Below, in pieces: positions 38,608-46,873 of a DNA stretch of 64,000 nucleotides. A program made the position numbers and the translations under genes. The DNA is taken from positions 248,001 to 312,000 of the forward strand of contig NZ_JAIQZB010000001.1 in assembly GCF_020164555.1 (NCBI RefSeq). Reading direction: 5' to 3'. Source of the stretch: Salegentibacter lacus. Lineage in GTDB: Bacteria; Bacteroidota; Bacteroidia; Flavobacteriales; Flavobacteriaceae. Numbering within the stretch: position 1 is the first letter of the stretch; each line of letters opens with the position of its first letter. The notes below the pieces were generated by a model, which did no database searches, was not told where the DNA came from, and was given only the letters and a program-made list of their open reading frames with translations.

Positions 38608-38890
38608 AAGTAAATATTCAGTTTGGTTAGTATAGCATTTGCCTAAATACAACTTAAGTTTTTTCTACTGAAATATTCTGAAAACGCAGTTAAATAAATT
38701 TAATCTTATTGAAGATTGATCATTTTATAAAACCATAAAAAAAAGAAGCTACCTTAAAGGATCGATCTCAATAAAGGATTGAAGCTCTTAATATTTTACT
38801 TCAAAACCCTTTTCAAAGCAAAGTCTGGGATGATCCACCCAACTACTCGAGAAATCCTTTAACCACCTATTTTTTAGGTAAAAATAAATT

Positions 38891-39421
38891 TTAGTCCAAT
38901 TCAGAAGCTACCCTAAAATTAAAATTACCGTTCCTGATTAGCTTTATAGAATTATTTGACTGATTATGAGCTTCAAATTCAAAATTCCCCTTAACATAAT
39001 CCCCACTATCTTCAAGAATTTCAATAAAAGGAAACGTAGTTTGTAAAAGTTTGCTTTCGGTGGCTGCATACCAGTCTCCCAGTGGGTCTGTCATTCCGTA
39101 TCTCATCCAGCTTCTATTAAAAACATTATTTCCGAAAATATAATTTCTGGCGCCCACATAATCAGTAATATAAAATTCCATAAATTCTCCAGTAGTGGTC
39201 TCTACATTTACCAGAAGATCTATTCCCCCATAATCGTTCAAATATTTCTGGCAAGAAATTAATCCCTTCGAACGATCTACCATAAAATCTTCCCCGTCAA
39301 TCTGGGCGCTTAAGAACTCTTCTTCCTGCAACTGATCTACGGAATCGTCATCACTACACCCTCCTAAAAGGGAAATTAGCACTACACAGGGGGCTACGAT
39401 GGTTTTAAAAAAACTTTTCAT
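38891..39421 (-). CDS. Hypothetical lipoprotein
   Basis: 176 residues from the ATG complementary to 39419-39421. The signal peptide MKSFFKTIVAPCVVLISLLGGC has a lipobox before the acidic SDDDSVDQLQEEE linker. The core is a small beta-rich domain (FLSAQIDGEDFMVDRSKGLISC..., KGNFEFEAHNQSNNSIKLIRNGNFNFRV), like many single-domain Bacteroidetes lipoproteins (DUF6252-type is possible). Surface or periplasmic; function unknown. Confidence 0.7.
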   Translation of the reverse strand: MKSFFKTIVAPCVVLISLLGGCSDDDSVDQLQEEEFLSAQIDGEDFMVDRSKGLISCQKYLNDYGGIDLLVNVETTTGEFMEFYITDYVGARNYIFGNNVFNRSWMRYGMTDPLGDWYAATESKLLQTTFPFIEILEDSGDYVKGNFEFEAHNQSNNSIKLIRNGNFNFRVASELD

Positions 39422-39653
39422 AACAAAAACATTTAATGGTTTCAATATCAATTAGTTAAAATTACGAAACCATACCTTATTCAGGCTGGGTATTTCCACC
39501 CTAATTTGCTGATAAACAAAACTTTAACTTATAAAATAAGAAACATATAGGTTTACTACTCAAGGTGGTCCATAGGTTATTAGAAATATTTATAATTTAT
39601 TTCAAAAAAAATAACCTGTCAATCATATGGAAGGCAAAGGAATACAACTATCC

Positions 39654-39669
39654 TTACGGAAAACCGTAA
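39654..39669. promoter_or_regulatory. TTACGG-AAAA-CCGTAA palindrome
   Basis: Perfect 6+4+6 palindrome in the otherwise featureless 370-bp gap 39452-39820. Near-identical sites lie at 43619-43634 and 61505-61520. The size and symmetry suit a LuxR/NarL-type regulator site; this is inference. Confidence 0.45.
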
Positions 39670-39820
39670 AATTGAAAGTAACAAAAGCTCTAAATTTGAT
39701 ACACATAAGTACAAATAGATCTGTATTCGTACTTATTTAATTTGGCAATTAAACAATGTCGGTTGCAAAAGCGTAAACTGAGTAGGGTCTGTTTGAGCTT
39801 TATGTAGCCGGCATTTTTAT

Positions 39821-40708
39821 TTAAGCCTTCTCGTTTTTCTCTTTTCCAAAGTAATGTTTTAGAATCCACCCTCCCAGAAAAGTTGTAATTAGCGAAAAAC
39901 TACCATACAGAATGGCCACGAGACTAATATTGTTATCCTTTAATAACTGATTGGCAACAAATAAAGCCAGCACACTATTTTGCAATCCCATTTCCACAGC
40001 AATAGTATAAGCAGACCTATGCAGTAGCTTCATGCGCCTGGCAGCATAATAGCCAGCAATTATTGTAGTAAAATTAAAAATAATTAGGGGTATAAAAAGA
40101 TTTAAGTGTTTTAAATATTCTACTTCTTTTTGATTTTCATCAAAAAAAATAACCACAATAAAAGCAAGCAACATGATGCCCGGTAAAATATATCGTAAAG
40201 ATGTATGCAATCTATCACCAAACTTATGTCCGAATAATTCGTTTAATAAAATTCCGCTCATCACGGGTAGAACCACAGTTAATAAAACATCTCCAGTTGT
40301 TTGTCTAAAATTCAGTTCTACTGCTGCCCCATTAAATCCAAAAACAGCAAAACTAAACTGAATAACCAGTGGAATACTAAATAAAATAATTAAACTATTA
40401 AAGGCCGTAAGCGAGACCGAAAGCGCAACCCTTCCCTTAAGCATTTTGGTAACAAGATTTGAAGCAGTGCCACCGGGACAGCCGGCAAGCAGCATAATTC
40501 CAATTTTGTATACCGGGTCTATAGGCCAGAAAAAGATCAATAAAAAAGCGATTAGAGGCAATAAAAATAATTGAGATGCCAGGCCAGTAATTATTGCTCG
40601 TGGATGAGCAAAGACCATTCTAAAATTTTTTAAATTTAGTTCCAATCCTATCCCAAACATTATTAGAGCGATAGATAGAGGCATAAAAACATTGGCAAAT
40701 TCCTGCAT
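39821..40708 (-). CDS. Bile acid:sodium symporter (BASS) family transporter
   Basis: 295 residues, about nine or ten membrane helices. Family signs are IALIMFGIGLELNLKNFRMVFAHPRA, the motif LLAGCPGGTASNLVTKMLKGRVALSVSLTAFNSL and GLQNSVLALFVANQLL. It is a secondary transporter, probably for an organic anion with sodium; the substrate cannot be read from sequence. It is divergent from galK, with AT-rich sequence between. Confidence 0.9.
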   Translation of the reverse strand: MQEFANVFMPLSIALIMFGIGLELNLKNFRMVFAHPRAIITGLASQLFLLPLIAFLLIFFWPIDPVYKIGIMLLAGCPGGTASNLVTKMLKGRVALSVSLTAFNSLIILFSIPLVIQFSFAVFGFNGAAVELNFRQTTGDVLLTVVLPVMSGILLNELFGHKFGDRLHTSLRYILPGIMLLAFIVVIFFDENQKEVEYLKHLNLFIPLIIFNFTTIIAGYYAARRMKLLHRSAYTIAVEMGLQNSVLALFVANQLLKDNNISLVAILYGSFSLITTFLGGWILKHYFGKEKNEKA

Positions 40709-40891
40709 ATTCTTTCAAAAAAATATTCAATTTAATGTTTTCGCAAATAAGGCCAAAAAAATAAAATTCAATGTCAATTCAATAGGTTTTAATAAACTTC
40801 CTCCGTTAAAATTCTGAGATTTCTAATTGAATAGAATTAAATTAAAGTGAAAGAATTTCTATAAATTAATGAACGTAATTTTTACATTTAT

Positions 40892-40899
40892 TATATTTG
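40892..40899 (+). promoter_or_regulatory. -7 promoter element of galK-galT
   Basis: TATATTTG is a full TAnnTTTG match 17 bp before the galK start. The -33 region is T-rich but has no clean TTTG. Confidence 0.5.
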
Positions 40900-40916
40900 A
40901 ATTCTATAAAAAGTAA

Positions 40917-42086
40917 TTGTATTTGAAACCAACGGAAAATTATACCAACATCCCTGAAGATTTTAAAAATTTCAAAGCTGAAGTGAAGGTAGCCTCACCG
41001 GGAAGGATCAATCTCATTGGCGAGCATACCGATTATAACCAGGGTTTTGTAATGCCCTCGGCCATTGACAAGAAAATTCATTTTAAATTTAGGAAAAACG
41101 ATAGTGATAATTCAGCCCGAATTTATAGCGAAACCTTTGAAATTTATGTAGAATTTGATCTAAATAAGATTTCGAAAAGCAATAATTCCTGGGAGAATTA
41201 TTTACTGGGGGTCATAGACGAAATTCAGAAATCCGGTAAGACCCTTACTGGTTTTGATTGTATTATAAATAGTGAATTGCCTATTGGAGCAGGGATTAGT
41301 TCTTCGGCAGCGCTAGAATGTGGTTTTGCAGGTGGTTTAAATTCGTTATTCAGTTTAAACCTTTCTCAAATGGACATCGTAAAACTTTCGCAGCGGGCAG
41401 AAAATAACTTCGTGGGTAATAACTGCGGAATTATGGACCAGTTTGCTTCCGTAATGAGCAGAAAAGAACATTTTATAAAGTTGGATTGCGAGTCGCTGGA
41501 AGCAGAATTTATTCCGGCTGAAATTCAGAATTGTAAATTATTACTTTTAAACACGAATGTTTCCCATAACCTGGCCGATAGCGAATACAATACCCGAAGA
41601 CAGGAATGCGAAAATGCGGTAGCCATTATTCAGCAAAAATATACAGAAGTAAAATCCTTAAGGCAGGTGACTTTTGAGATGTTGGAAGAATTCAAAGAAA
41701 AAATTGGAGCTACAGGTTTAAAACGCTGCCGATATGTGTTAGAAGAAAATAACCGCGTACAGGAAAGCGAAAAAGCCTTAAGAAGCGGCGATCTAAAAGC
41801 CTTAGGAAAATTAATGTACGCTTCACACCGCGGTTTGCAACATCAATATGAAGTAAGCTGCAATGAACTGGATTTTCTGGTAGATTTTTCTGAAGACGAA
41901 AGTTTTATTTACGGTTCCCGAATGATGGGCGGTGGTTTTGGCGGTTGTACCATCAATTTAATTGAAACCAATAAAATTGATGATTATGTTGAGAAAGTAA
42001 AAAAAGCCTATCAGGAAAAATTTAATATAATCCCAACGGCAATAACAGTAGTTCCCGACGAAGGAACTCAAATTACTAAAGTTTAA
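40917..42086 (+). CDS. galK: Galactokinase
   Basis: 389 residues, GHMP kinase. It has the galactose-binding GRINLIGEHTDYNQGFVMPSAI, phosphate loop LPIGAGISSSAALECG, NNCGIMDQFASVM and MMGGGFGGCTINL. It phosphorylates galactose at C1. A TTG at 40917 is taken as start because no ATG lies before the conserved N-terminus; a second in-frame TTG lies at 40923. galT starts 11 bp downstream, forming a Leloir operon. Confidence 0.96.
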   Translation: MYLKPTENYTNIPEDFKNFKAEVKVASPGRINLIGEHTDYNQGFVMPSAIDKKIHFKFRKNDSDNSARIYSETFEIYVEFDLNKISKSNNSWENYLLGVIDEIQKSGKTLTGFDCIINSELPIGAGISSSAALECGFAGGLNSLFSLNLSQMDIVKLSQRAENNFVGNNCGIMDQFASVMSRKEHFIKLDCESLEAEFIPAEIQNCKLLLLNTNVSHNLADSEYNTRRQECENAVAIIQQKYTEVKSLRQVTFEMLEEFKEKIGATGLKRCRYVLEENNRVQESEKALRSGDLKALGKLMYASHRGLQHQYEVSCNELDFLVDFSEDESFIYGSRMMGGGFGGCTINLIETNKIDDYVEKVKKAYQEKFNIIPTAITVVPDEGTQITKV

Positions 42087-42097
42087 AAGAGGAACAT

Positions 42098-43138
42098 ATG
42101 AACACGGAATTGAACAAGCACCCACATAGAAGATACAATATTTTAACCGGCGAATGGATTTTGGTTTCACCTCACCGCACCAAACGTCCGTGGCAGGGAA
42201 AAACCGAAAAGAACAACCAGGAAAAACGGGAAACCTACGATCCTTCCTGCTATTTATGTCCCGGAAACTCAAGAATGGGTGGAGAAACCAATCCCGATTA
42301 CAAAGGTGTTCACTCTTTTGAAAACGACTTCCCTTCCCTCCTTCCCGATGGGACTACTGAAGATTTTGTAAACGGACTTCTAAAAGCCGAAAGTGAAACG
42401 GGTATTTGCAAAGTAGTGTGCTTTTCACCAGATCATTCCCTGACCCTCCCTTTAATGGAAGTGGAAGATATTACTAAAGTTGTGGGTCTTTGGAAAAAGG
42501 AATATGACGAACTGGGCAGCAAAGAAAATATAAATTACGTTCAAATCTTCGAAAATAAAGGTGCGATGATGGGTTGCAGTAATCCGCATCCTCACGGACA
42601 AATATGGTCGCAGAAATCAATTCCTACAGAAGTTTTAAAAAAATCCAGGCATTTTAAAGATCACTGGGAGAAAAATAAGAGCAGTTTGTTAAGCGATTAT
42701 TTAAAACAGGAACTGGAACTTAACGAGCGCATTTTAGCTAAAAACGAACATTTTGTAGCCCTAATTCCTTACTGGGCAGTTTGGCCTTACGAAGCGATGA
42801 TTGTGCCCAGAAAACACTATCAGCATATTGGGCAGTTAAATGCTGAAGAAGAAAAAGCTTTTGCTGAAATTATTAAAAAGCTTACCATAAAATACGATAA
42901 CCTTTTTGAAACCTCCTTCCCGTATTCTTCAGGAATTCACCAGGCTCCAACTAACGGCAAAGAATATCCGGAGTGGCATTTTCATATGAGTTTTTATCCG
43001 CCGCTATTGAGATCGGCCACGGTAAAGAAATTTATGGTAGGTTACGAAATGTTTGCCGGCCCACAGCGAGACATTACCGCCGAGCAGGCAGCCGATAATT
43101 TAAAAGAACTACCTGAAATTCATCATTTAAAGCAATAG
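42098..43138 (+). CDS. galT: Galactose-1-phosphate uridylyltransferase
   Basis: 346 residues. It has a zinc pair in SCYLCPGN and the catalytic triplet in GCSNPHPHGQIW (HPH), with SGIHQAPTNG and EWHFHMSFYPPLLRS following. It exchanges UMP between UDP-glucose and galactose-1-phosphate. It completes the galK-galT pair; galE is not in the window. Right after it the sequence becomes gene-poor and carries an integrase fragment. Confidence 0.96.
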   Translation: MNTELNKHPHRRYNILTGEWILVSPHRTKRPWQGKTEKNNQEKRETYDPSCYLCPGNSRMGGETNPDYKGVHSFENDFPSLLPDGTTEDFVNGLLKAESETGICKVVCFSPDHSLTLPLMEVEDITKVVGLWKKEYDELGSKENINYVQIFENKGAMMGCSNPHPHGQIWSQKSIPTEVLKKSRHFKDHWEKNKSSLLSDYLKQELELNERILAKNEHFVALIPYWAVWPYEAMIVPRKHYQHIGQLNAEEEKAFAEIIKKLTIKYDNLFETSFPYSSGIHQAPTNGKEYPEWHFHMSFYPPLLRSATVKKFMVGYEMFAGPQRDITAEQAADNLKELPEIHHLKQ

Positions 43139-43307
43139 GAAACTATAGTTTGGAACTATACAGATAAAGGGCTTCGCAGAAATGTGGAGCCTTTCTTTCT
43201 CAGAGAATTATTTTTTACTTTTCAAAGAAATAGCTTTAAAATCCAATACTCCTGTGAATAAACATTTTATAATTAAAATCTGTTATTTATAAGTCTACAT
43301 TAGGAGC

Positions 43308-43458
43308 AAAAATGAGAAAGCCTTAAGTCTTAAAGTTCCTGATAAGGCTGAAAAAATTTTATCGCCATAGTGATTTAAAAACCAACTCAAATTATCAAGC
43401 GAATTTTATCCATAAATAGGCTGATGACGTACTTGACAGGGTTATTAATTTTGATTGA
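43308..43458 (+). pseudogene. Remnant of a tyrosine recombinase gene (C-terminal pieces)
   Basis: Two short pieces in different frames match the intact integrase at 55823-57160. Frame 1 from 43308 reads KNEKALSLKVPDKAEKI (intact: KNEKPLSFKVPDKAKTI). From 43363, one base out of frame, comes RHSDLKTNSNYQANFIHK, a stop, then ADDVLDRVINFD (intact: RHSDLKTTLNYQANFIHRDADDALDSVINF). The ~85 residues between, with the H-x-x-R box, are deleted. The rest of the 43139-43714 gap holds only a palindrome. Confidence 0.85.
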
Positions 43459-43618
43459 TATTTAAGCTCAAGTTGACTTCCCATCGGAAATTTCGGTCTA
43501 ATTTTTTACTTAATTTTTATTAAAGAAGGATTATAAGATCTGAAAGAATTTCCAAAAAATGATTACTATCCTCAGGACTAGAGTTTCTCATAGAGTCACA
43601 TCTAAAATTCCAATGGCC

Positions 43619-43634
43619 TTACGGAAACCCGTAA
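43619..43634. promoter_or_regulatory. TTACGG-AAAC-CCGTAA palindrome
   Basis: Perfect 6-base arms, 80 bp upstream of the 169-residue ORF. Same motif as at 39654-39669 and 61505-61520. Confidence 0.45.
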
Positions 43635-43714
43635 CTATATCCCATTTAAGTCTGGTAAATTAGCTGCAACTAAATTCATTTTCCGCCCATAACGCGTAGC
43701 TAAGTTTATAGACA

Positions 43715-44224
43715 ATGAACGATTCCCTCGATATAACAAATCTCACCTACAAGGTCTTTCTAGAAGTTCACAACCTTAATTTACCAAAAGAAATGAAATT
43801 TGAAGATGTAAAATCTAAAATTGAAAAGATTTCCGCCAATATAATTCAGTCAGAAGAAAGACACCTAAACGACATCGAACTGCAGGAAAGCATTATGAGA
43901 GAATTAATTTTCGATTACTGTATTAGCAAAAATTATGAACTTGATGGATTTCCTTTTAAGCAATTAGAAAAAATCAAAAATAAAGAGCCCGGTTATGATA
44001 AAGATTACTTTACCCGGGAAAAGACCGAATATTTTCTGAACAGGTTATCCTTAAAAAACAAAGATATTTTAAACTTGCGCTCAGTTTCTTTACAAAAATA
44101 TTATCCAGATTGCACCGCTGAAGAATTTAAGGAAAAAATTAAACTATATATCAATCTGGCTGAAGCAGAGAATTTCAGTTTTGATCTAACTGAGAAAGAA
44201 ATCGAAGAGGCAAACAGAGAGTAA
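43715..44224 (+). CDS. Hypothetical cytoplasmic protein
   Basis: 169 residues, charged and helical (EDVKSKIEKISANIIQSEERHLNDIEL, EEFKEKIKLYINLAEAENF). There is no signal peptide or membrane segment and no motif I recognise. An Arg/Glu-rich C-terminus (EKEIEEANRE) ends it. A TTACGG palindrome lies 80 bp upstream. It sits in the decayed region after galT, so it may be an accessory gene. Confidence 0.5.
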   Translation: MNDSLDITNLTYKVFLEVHNLNLPKEMKFEDVKSKIEKISANIIQSEERHLNDIELQESIMRELIFDYCISKNYELDGFPFKQLEKIKNKEPGYDKDYFTREKTEYFLNRLSLKNKDILNLRSVSLQKYYPDCTAEEFKEKIKLYINLAEAENFSFDLTEKEIEEANRE

Positions 44225-44569
44225 CAGGTTTTTTACTTTTTTCCCACAATTACCGAATAGCTCTTTCAAAGCTTTAAGAAAATATTTAGATTTACAGGTA
44301 CATAGAATTTCCATTGTCCCTACACACTACACACTGGATCAGGATCTCGTTTATCATTTTAGAGAATTTTTAATTATTCACTCTTATGACTATAAATAAC
44401 TCCTTTCATACCGCTAACCTTTTGGTTTCCAATTGGAATTCTACCTTAAATATGCAACTGAAGGCAAAGAAGATCTAAATGATCCTTCAGATTATCCATT
44501 AGGTGACGGCAATGAATTTAATAAGCATAGCGGCTATTTTTAGCTTCTTTTTTTATTTATTTTCGCTTT
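44225..44569. other. Gene-poor stretch with a possible coding remnant
   Basis: 345 bp without a complete gene. A stop-free piece at 44418-44543 reads PFGFQLEFYLKYATEGKED and goes on LNDPSDYPLGDGNEF to a stop. Its composition is protein-like but it has no start codon or identifiable family. It may be a gene fragment. Confidence 0.3.
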
Positions 44570-46495
44570 ATGAACATACGCCCCCTGCTTCATATTTCTA
44601 GCATCTTATATTTTTTATTTCTTTGCTCCTGCACCAATGAAAAGAAATCTTCTGAACCTTATGACCAAGCCAGGACAGATTCTTCATTTACATATTTTGA
44701 AAAGGGAAAAAATTCCAAAGAAATCAGGGAAAAAATCTGTAATTTCAATAAGGCTTTTCAAAGTATCGCGGATAAAAACGACACCCTCTACCCTCTCCTT
44801 TTAGACTATAAAATATATTACCATAAGCGCTTAAAGGAATATGATAGCGCGCTTATTTTTGCAGATAGTCTTGAGCGATTGGCAACTTTTAAAAATGAAA
44901 CAGAGTGGCTCGCTCTTGCTCTTTACCGAAAAGCAGTTATTAACCGTTATTTAGATGATCAGGAAAAAGTTTTCCTATATGCTTTTGAAGCACGTAAACG
45001 CTATCTTCAATTAGGGGATAGTACAAAAGCGGCTCGTAGAAGCCTGGAAATGGCAATAGCCCAAAGCAGGATGCAGGATTATACTGGAAGCCAGGAATCA
45101 GCTACTGAAGCTTTACGCCATCTTAATAAGCATAAAGATCTTCAGTATTTAAGCAGTGCGCATAATATTATAGCTATTGCATATCGAAATCAGGGCTTTT
45201 ATAAAGATGCCCTTAAGGAATATAAAAATGCACTTCGTTACGCTTCTAATTTAGATGATAGTTTAACCTATAAAAACAACATTGGATTAGTATATCGAGA
45301 CTTGAAAAATTACGAGGAAGCAGTTTCAATTTTTGATGAAACCTATTCCAAGGTTTCTGCGAATGATTACAGTTCTAGAGCAAGATATTTAAACAATCTG
45401 GAATTTTCGAAATGGCTAACAGATAACGATAAAGAGGTTTCCTCAGGATTACTAAAAGCTCTTCAATGGAGAAAATCTTCAAATGATCATACTGGAATTA
45501 TATCAAGCTATGAGAATTTAGCGAAGTATTACGAAAAGACTAATAAAAATTTAGCTCTTGAATATTCTGAAAAATGGTTGAATGCCGGTAAGGAAAATAA
45601 CAATCTCCAGGCTCAAATAGATGCATTAAAACAACTTCTCGTAATTACTCCTGGCGACAAGGATTATATTTCAGACTATATTCAGCTTAGCGATAGTTTA
45701 AAAAAGATAAACTTACGGGTCAAAAATACCTTTGCCAAAATAAAATTTGATGAAGAACGCAAGCAACAGCAGATTTCCAGTTTAGAGGCTTCGGCAGCAC
45801 TACAGGCCTTAGAAAACCAGAAGATTAGAACCCGGAATTACATCTTGATATTTATCGCAATTCTTGCAATTACATTAGCAATTTTCATCGTTTATTATCT
45901 AAGAGAAAAACACAAAAAAGAGAAGATTCTCGAGACCCATAAGACAGAAACCAGGATCTCCAAAAAGATCCATGATGAGCTGGCCAATGATGTTTATAAT
46001 GTGATGAGTAGCCTGGAAGCAATCGCACCTGCAGCAACGATGGACAGAATTGAACATATTTATAACCGCACCCGAAATATTTCCAGGGAAAACAATGAAA
46101 TTAATATCGGGCAGGGATACCTCGATCAGCTAGTGTCCTCGCTATCTTCTAATTGTCCCAGAGATGCCAGACTTATTTTAAGCGGGGAAAAAACCATTAC
46201 CTGGAATGATCTAAATACCGAAAAGAAACTTGTTATTTATAGGGTGTTGCAGGAGATCATGATCAATATGAATAAACACAGCAAAGCAAGTTTGGTGGCA
46301 ATTATTTTTTCTTCTGGAAAGAATCTATTAAAAATTCAATATTCCGATAACGGGATTGGTGTTAAAAAAGAAAGCCTAACATCGGGAAATGGGGTTCAAA
46401 ATATGGAAAACCGTATTTTTTCTATAAATGGAAAACTTAAATTTGAGATCGAACAGGATAAAGGTTTGAAGATATTGATCCAGATCCCATTATAG
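44570..46495 (+). CDS. TPR-containing sensor histidine kinase lipoprotein
   Basis: 641 residues. A lipoprotein-like signal (LYFLFLCSC) is followed by TPR repeats over about 60-390 (SAHNIIAIAYRNQGFYKDALKEYKNALRYA). Then come a coiled coil, one membrane helix (YILIFIAILAITLAIFIVYYL) and a HisKA_3-like box with the phospho-His in RISKKIHDELANDVYNVMSSLE. The ATPase domain has NMNKHSKASLVAIIF (N box) and YSDNGIGVKKE. Such kinases normally sit beside a NarL/LuxR response regulator, but none follows here. It is probably an orphan or a partner of the LuxR-type protein at 49722. Confidence 0.9.
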   Translation: MNIRPLLHISSILYFLFLCSCTNEKKSSEPYDQARTDSSFTYFEKGKNSKEIREKICNFNKAFQSIADKNDTLYPLLLDYKIYYHKRLKEYDSALIFADSLERLATFKNETEWLALALYRKAVINRYLDDQEKVFLYAFEARKRYLQLGDSTKAARRSLEMAIAQSRMQDYTGSQESATEALRHLNKHKDLQYLSSAHNIIAIAYRNQGFYKDALKEYKNALRYASNLDDSLTYKNNIGLVYRDLKNYEEAVSIFDETYSKVSANDYSSRARYLNNLEFSKWLTDNDKEVSSGLLKALQWRKSSNDHTGIISSYENLAKYYEKTNKNLALEYSEKWLNAGKENNNLQAQIDALKQLLVITPGDKDYISDYIQLSDSLKKINLRVKNTFAKIKFDEERKQQQISSLEASAALQALENQKIRTRNYILIFIAILAITLAIFIVYYLREKHKKEKILETHKTETRISKKIHDELANDVYNVMSSLEAIAPAATMDRIEHIYNRTRNISRENNEINIGQGYLDQLVSSLSSNCPRDARLILSGEKTITWNDLNTEKKLVIYRVLQEIMINMNKHSKASLVAIIFSSGKNLLKIQYSDNGIGVKKESLTSGNGVQNMENRIFSINGKLKFEIEQDKGLKILIQIPL

Positions 46496-46756
46496 TTTTT
46501 CAACGCACATTCACCACTTTATCCTCCACTTCGCAAAAGCTTTGTTTCAGCCAAAGAGGTTCATTACAAATTGTCTTGGACACGAGCCAATAAGCTATGA
46601 ACATAAATTAGTGAATGAGATAATATAAAAAAGCTTTTAGGCTCAAGTCCGCTGAGTAGAAATTAAATTCAAGAGGTTTCTAAAATTCTAAGCATAAGCG
46701 ACTAATTTTCTATTTGGTAAGCTTCTACAAAAACAATACTACTCTATCTCAAATAC

Positions 46757-46780
46757 TGATATTCCGCAACCGGAATATCA
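46757..46780. promoter_or_regulatory. Perfect palindrome upstream of histidine kinase
   Basis: TGATATTCCG-CAAC-CGGAATATCA, 10-base arms with a 4-base centre, 94 bp before the kinase start at 46874. It could be an operator or an RNA hairpin. No T run follows, so it is not a terminator. Confidence 0.45.
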
Positions 46781-46873
46781 AAAAAAAGCTGACTCATTTT
46801 ATAATCTACTGCATTTCAATACTTTTCCATATATTTATACATCTCCAGGTCATCATTAATTGCTTAAAAACAT

